DNA of 64,000 bases from Sphingomonas beigongshangi. Its GTDB lineage: Bacteria > Pseudomonadota > Alphaproteobacteria > Sphingomonadales > Sphingomonadaceae. Under the pieces are notes generated by a model. The model saw nothing but the letters and a program-made list of their open reading frames with translations, did no database searches and was not told the DNA's origin. Location of the stretch: positions 271,078 to 335,077 of the forward strand of contig NZ_JADHDT010000006.1 of NCBI RefSeq assembly GCF_016820445.1, in the 5' to 3' direction. The stretch's first letter is position 1. Every line of letters begins with the position of its first letter. Of this stretch, positions 61,429 through 64,000 are shown piece after piece. The translations under genes were made by a program, and so were the position numbers.

Positions 61429-63612
61429 TCAGAACGCCTTCGACACCCCGACGAAGACCCCGCGCCGCGGTCCGAACTGCGGCGCGCCGACCCCGACGCC
61501 GGTCCCGTCCCGGATTTCGTAGACATGGTCGAGCAGGTTGATGACGTCGAAGCGCAGGTCCAGGTTCGGCCCCGCCAGATGCTGGCTCGCGGTCAGATTG
61601 ACCTGCGCATAGGGGGCGAGCTTCGCGCCGTTGGGCACGTTGTTGACGTCGTCGTCGCGGCGCAGGCCGGATCCGTAGATCATGCTGGCCCCCAGCTTGG
61701 TGCCGCCATGGAAGGCGTAGGACACGCCCGCCGAACCGGTGAACGTCTGGTCATGGTCGAGATAAATGTAACGGCCGGCGATATAGGCGAGTTCGTCGGG
61801 CGAGAAGCTGAACTGGCTGGAGACGATCCCCCTGCCCTTCGCCTTGGCCGCGGCGAAATTGGCATAGGCGAGCAGGCCGCCGCGCGCATAGCTGGCGTTC
61901 GCCTCGATGCCGCCGATCCGCCCCTGGCGGTAGTTGAACGGCGTCAGGATGATCGGCGCGCCGAACTGCCCCTCGTCGATCAGGTTGCGCGAGATGCGGT
62001 AATAGGCATCGACGCCATAGGTGAAATGGCGGCCGACCTTGGCCTGGAACCCGGTGTCGAAATAATCCTGCCGTTCGGCGAACGGCACGATATCGTCCGT
62101 CACGGCCGGATAGGCGCTGGTGCCGACGAACTTTCCGATGCTCGCCGAGGCGACGAGCTCGAACGGCGGCGGCACGAAATAGCGCGAATAGCCGGCATGG
62201 ACGGTGTAGGTCGCGTCCGGTTGCCACACCAGGTTGGCGCGCGGCGACAATTGCCCCTCGCGCCGATAGCCGTTGTAGAGGTCGTAGCGCGCGCCATAAT
62301 TGAAGGTCAGCGTCGGGGCGAGCTTCCATTCGTCCTGCAGATAGGCGCTGACGCTGGTCGCGGTCTTCCCGCCATTGTCGACCACGACGACCGGCTGGCC
62401 TGCCTGGTTGCCGTCGCCATCGACCGGGAACACGCTGGTCGTCGTGTCGCTCGTCGACCGATCGCGGCTGACGAGCAGGCCGCCACGCAGCGTATGCGCC
62501 GCGCCAAGGTGATAGACCGCATCGACCTGGGCGCCGATCGCGAAATCCTGCTTGTACGCCTGCTGTGCCTGGCCGTTGTAGAGCAGCTCGCCGACGAGGT
62601 CGGGACGATAGCGCAGTGACGAATAGCGGGCGAACAGCGACGCCTGCACCGTCAGCGGCTCGTCGTCGTGGAGGAAGGTCAGCTGGCCGAACCCGGTCTT
62701 TTCCAGCTGCGTCTCGTTGAGCGCCTCGCTCGGGAAGCTCGTCTGCCCGCCGACGTTCCAGCCGGCCGAGGGCTGCTGGCCGACGGGATCGGGGATCTGG
62801 AACCACTGGTTCGAATAACCGCCGACGAACGACACCCGGTTATTCGCATCGAGGATGTGATCGATATAGGCGAAGCCTTGGTACTGGTCGGTATCGTCAT
62901 GCACCGGATTGGATCGGCCATCGACGCTCTCGATGCCGAGGCCGCTGTGGCGATAATCGCCCGACACGAAGTAGTTGGTGCTGCCGGTCGAGCCGCCATA
63001 GGTCAGGCTGGGCTCGATGGTGTCATGGCTGCCTCCGTAGAGCGACGCGGTGCCGCCGTTCTGGAACAGGCCGCTCTTCGTGGTGATGTCGATGATGCCC
63101 GCGGTGCGCAGGCCGTATTGCGCGGGCAAAGCGCCCGTCAGGATGTTGACCTTGTCGATCAGCCGCGGCGACAGGGTCTGGCCGAACACCGCGAGCCCTT
63201 CGGGCAGCACGGTGCCGTTGATCCGATATTGCAGGCCGTTGTGGTCGTCGCGGACGTGGAACTGGCCGAAACCGTCCTGGACGACGCCTGGCGCCTGAAG
63301 CAGGATCTGGTTGAACTGCTGGTTCTCGCCGCCGGGCAGCGCCTTGATCGTGTCGCTGGTGATCTCGTAGTTCGACGCGCCCAGGCTGGGTTGGATATGC
63401 TCCCGCGCCGCGTCGAGGCGCGCCGCGGTGACGACGATGTCGCCACCCTGCTTGCCTGCGGCCGACGCATTCGCCCTCGTGTCTGCGCCCGCCGCCGGAT
63501 CGGCGCCGTCCTGAGTCGGGGTCGGCACGCCACGCGTCTGCGCAAGGGCGGTGCCGGACAGCAGGATCAGCGGGGCAAGGGAGACGCAACGCAACAGAAC
63601 CGACAGACGCAT
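61429..63612 (-). CDS. TonB-dependent receptor
   Basis: A 727-residue outer-membrane transporter. The signal peptide ends at GTALAQ; a low-complexity spacer follows, then the plug (IVVTAARLDAAREHIQPSLG, QYGLRTAGIIDITTKSG) and the 22-strand barrel ending GVFVGVSKAF. The substrate is unknown; siderophore, vitamin or carbohydrate are all possible. Sphingomonads carry many of these. An ATG 15 bases upstream is an alternative start. Confidence 0.9.
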   Translation of the reverse strand: MRLSVLLRCVSLAPLILLSGTALAQTRGVPTPTQDGADPAAGADTRANASAAGKQGGDIVVTAARLDAAREHIQPSLGASNYEITSDTIKALPGGENQQFNQILLQAPGVVQDGFGQFHVRDDHNGLQYRINGTVLPEGLAVFGQTLSPRLIDKVNILTGALPAQYGLRTAGIIDITTKSGLFQNGGTASLYGGSHDTIEPSLTYGGSTGSTNYFVSGDYRHSGLGIESVDGRSNPVHDDTDQYQGFAYIDHILDANNRVSFVGGYSNQWFQIPDPVGQQPSAGWNVGGQTSFPSEALNETQLEKTGFGQLTFLHDDEPLTVQASLFARYSSLRYRPDLVGELLYNGQAQQAYKQDFAIGAQVDAVYHLGAAHTLRGGLLVSRDRSTSDTTTSVFPVDGDGNQAGQPVVVVDNGGKTATSVSAYLQDEWKLAPTLTFNYGARYDLYNGYRREGQLSPRANLVWQPDATYTVHAGYSRYFVPPPFELVASASIGKFVGTSAYPAVTDDIVPFAERQDYFDTGFQAKVGRHFTYGVDAYYRISRNLIDEGQFGAPIILTPFNYRQGRIGGIEANASYARGGLLAYANFAAAKAKGRGIVSSQFSFSPDELAYIAGRYIYLDHDQTFTGSAGVSYAFHGGTKLGASMIYGSGLRRDDDVNNVPNGAKLAPYAQVNLTASQHLAGPNLDLRFDVINLLDHVYEIRDGTGVGVGAPQFGPRRGVFVGVSKAF

Positions 63613-64000
63613 GGGCGCAACTCGCATGATACAATGTCACAAGGTTGAGCGGCGTCTTGCGCTGCATTGCGGTACACTGGCAAGCACAAGGTCCGAACAT
63701 GACGTATTTTTTAGGTTCGTTTCATGTGGTTGAGGAATGCCCGGCAAGGAGGGGCGGAAGATCGGAAGCGCTGTTGCGACGGGCGTCGAGTCTAGAAATC
63801 AAGGGACAGAAATCCCAGCGCTTACCTGTGCTCCAAGGGCAGGATACTAGAGGTCGGTAGATCACGGCACGCTGAGCGGGTGTCCGGGAGCATCGCATGC
63901 GGATCATGCCGGTTTGCGCCCAGTTGCGTTGGGGTGGACGCCCCCTGACGGCATCGATGTGCCAGAGTGGAGGTGTTGAAGCACCACTGCAGGAGGCATC
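63613..64000. other. Non-coding stretch at window end
   Basis: 388 bases upstream of the TonB receptor gene. It should hold that gene's promoter. No supported gene, repeat or RNA motif is seen. GGAGGCATC at the last bases could be the ribosome-binding site of a gene starting beyond the window. Confidence 0.4.

Overview
The window is high-GC alphaproteobacterial DNA, most likely Sphingomonadales. Positions 1 to about 59.2 kb are the right-hand part of a large integrative and conjugative element (ICE) related in gene order to the Mesorhizobium symbiosis-island ICE. It ends at a tRNA-Arg(CCG) locus. From about 59.5 kb onward the genes are ordinary chromosomal ones: a small secreted protein, nth, dapB and a TonB-dependent receptor. 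No integrase is visible, so the other end of the ICE lies to the left of the window.

Backbone (1-24 kb, all on +): a truncated DUF2493 gene, a fluoride riboswitch with crcB, two small genes, a DUF736 gene, and then the transfer-control block. That block holds a QseC-like repressor with two palindromes, a QseM-like DUF2285 antiactivator, an FseA-type activator read through a +1 ribosomal frameshift, and an RdfS-like excisionase. Next come RepA with three iterons, ParA and accessory genes, TraF peptidase, a second DUF736 gene, a lytic transglycosylase, a repeat-rich candidate oriT, the RlxS relaxase, the VirD4/TraG coupling protein and a complete trbBCDEJKLFGI-DUF2274 mating-pair operon made largely of overlapping genes. 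In outline, QseC, QseM and FseA set when RdfS is made, RdfS drives excision, RepA/ParA maintain the excised circle, and RlxS, VirD4 and Trb transfer it.

Cargo A (24-40.7 kb) is an ion and envelope-stress block: outer-membrane barrel, LysR regulator, a kdp potassium operon with the unusual order F-A-C-B-D-E, a tandem SpoIIAA-like protein, CorA and several small membrane proteins. It also contains a decayed LysR gene and two insertion sequences. One is an IS5-type element. The other is an IS21-type element with a perfect 8-bp target duplication that splits a small membrane-protein gene.

Cargo B (44-59.1 kb) is a defence island in two divergent blocks. The minus-strand operon encodes a ribbon-helix-helix regulator, an MmeI-like methyltransferase without a visible nuclease motif, an SF2 helicase, a GIY-YIG nuclease and a PLD nuclease, controlled from a 15-bp-arm inverted repeat. 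The plus-strand block encodes an unknown helical protein, a QueC-like PP-loop enzyme, an XRE-ImmA/IrrE protease and a PIN-like nuclease, followed 58 bp later by a SPARSA pair (SIR2-APAZ plus short Argonaute). The SPARSA pair is a known system. The QueC/ImmA/PIN module and the five-gene methylase-helicase-nuclease operon match no named system I know and are the best candidates for undescribed immunity.
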